Origin: an uncultured Altererythrobacter sp.
GTDB lineage: Bacteria; Pseudomonadota; Alphaproteobacteria; Sphingomonadales; Sphingomonadaceae
Assembly (NCBI GenBank): GCA_946886175.1
Contig: CAMPIA010000085.1
Location: 1-6,100 of the forward strand
DNA: 6,100 nt
Reading direction: 5' to 3'
This document shows, one piece after another, positions 5,392 to 6,100 of the stretch. The number at the start of each line of letters is the position of its first letter. Positions within the stretch are counted from its first letter, which is position 1. Under the pieces are notes generated by a model. It worked only from the letters and a program-made list of their open reading frames with translations, was not told the origin of the DNA and did not search any database. The position numbers and the translations under genes were made by a program.

Positions 5392-6100
5392 GCTTTTCCG
5401 CGCTCGTGCTCGCCGGAACGCGGGCCGGGGGCGATCCGCTCGCCCGGCAGGCCGGCGTGCCGCACAAGGCGTTGATCGAGCTCGGCGGGGAACCGATGTT
5501 GGCGCGGGTGGTCGCGGCGCTGCGCGAGAGCGGCGCGGAGCAGGTGGCCGTCAGTTGCGACGAGGGGCCGGTAGCGCAGCTCGCGCGGCGGCTCGGCTGC
5601 ACCGTCACGCCCCCGGCGGCGGGGCCGAGCGGCAGCGTCGCAGCGGCCTTCGATCTGCTTGGCGCGCCGCTGCTGGTGACGACCGCCGATCATGCCCTGC
5701 TGCGGGCCGCCTGGGTCGGCGAGCTGATCGCCGGAACGCCGGCGCACAGCGATGTCTCTTTGATGCTCGCGCGCCGCGAGACGATCGAGGCGGCGGTTCC
5801 CGGCTCGAAGCGGACCTACCTGCGGTTCGCCGACGGGCACTGGTCGGGCTGCAACCTGTTCCTGCTCCAGACCCCGGCTGCCGGCCGCGCGCTGGCGCTT
5901 TGGCGGCAGGTCGAGGCGGACCGCAAGCGGCCGTGGCGGATCGTCGCGCGGCTCGGGCCCGGGATGCTGCTCGCCTATCTGGGCGGGCGACTGACGCTGG
6001 CGGCGGGGATCGACCGGCTCGCGGGCAAGCTCGGCCTGCGCGCCAAGCTGGTGCCCGCGAGCGATGGCCTCGCGGCGGTCGATGTCGACAAGCTCTCCGA
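5388..6100 (+). CDS. MobA-like nucleotidyltransferase (NTP transferase domain), 3' end beyond the window
   Basis: 237 complete codons are visible, and the frame is still open at the right edge. The start ATG at 5388 overlaps the flippase stop (ATGA), implying an operon. The N-terminus ALVLAGTRAGGDPL is the Gly-rich nucleotide-binding loop of the GT-A-like NTP transferase fold, followed by the conserved lysine Lys27 in PHKALIELGGEPML. GPSGSVAAAF (79-88) lines the base/substrate pocket. TTADH (98-102) supplies the metal-binding Asp101. SGCNLFLL (153-160) is a likely second active-site segment. Such enzymes join an NTP to a phosphorylated sugar, alcohol or cofactor and release pyrophosphate. Beside a flippase and two CDP-glycerol-transferase-like genes, it may make the activated donor (for example a CDP-alcohol), but the loop is longer than in classic MobA or sugar-phosphate enzymes and the substrate cannot be assigned. 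Confidence 0.82.
   Translation, partial: MSFSALVLAGTRAGGDPLARQAGVPHKALIELGGEPMLARVVAALRESGAEQVAVSCDEGPVAQLARRLGCTVTPPAAGPSGSVAAAFDLLGAPLLVTTADHALLRAAWVGELIAGTPAHSDVSLMLARRETIEAAVPGSKRTYLRFADGHWSGCNLFLLQTPAAGRALALWRQVEADRKRPWRIVARLGPGMLLAYLGGRLTLAAGIDRLAGKLGLRAKLVPASDGLAAVDVDKLS

Overview
The window is GC-rich bacterial DNA (GC-dominated third codon positions, GTG as well as ATG starts, 4-nt start/stop overlaps). It looks like an alphaproteobacterium, most likely a sphingomonad (Sphingomonadales). That placement rests on recognisable protein families and on the first residues of a gene at the left edge, not on any marker gene, so treat it as an inference.

Layout. Positions 1-20 hold the first codons of a leftward gene, possibly the succinate dehydrogenase iron-sulfur subunit. 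Positions 202-750 (minus) encode a six-helix membrane protein of unknown function with a strong ribosome binding site. Positions 897-1565 (plus) encode a HAD subfamily IB phosphatase. It runs head-on into, and overlaps by 11 nt, a leftward pair of genes (2742-1555 and 3872-2739). These encode two related but diverged CDP-glycerol glycerophosphotransferase-like (TagB/TagF-like) proteins joined by a GTGA overlap. A 184-bp gap then separates this pair from a rightward operon: a Wzx-type flippase (4057-5391) and, through an ATGA overlap, a MobA-like nucleotidyltransferase (5388 onward) that runs off the right edge.

How the genes may work together. A flippase, an NTP-transferase, two polyol-phosphate-transferase-like enzymes and a small-molecule or lipid phosphatase fit a locus for a phosphate-containing cell-surface glycan or glycolipid. 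The nucleotidyltransferase would activate a phosphorylated alcohol or sugar, the two transferases would add it to a lipid-linked acceptor, and the flippase would move the product across the inner membrane. This would be a teichoic-acid-like theme in a Gram-negative. It is an inference from family membership and gene order; the substrates cannot be read from the sequence. No tRNA, rRNA, CRISPR array, insertion sequence or convincing intrinsic terminator was seen.
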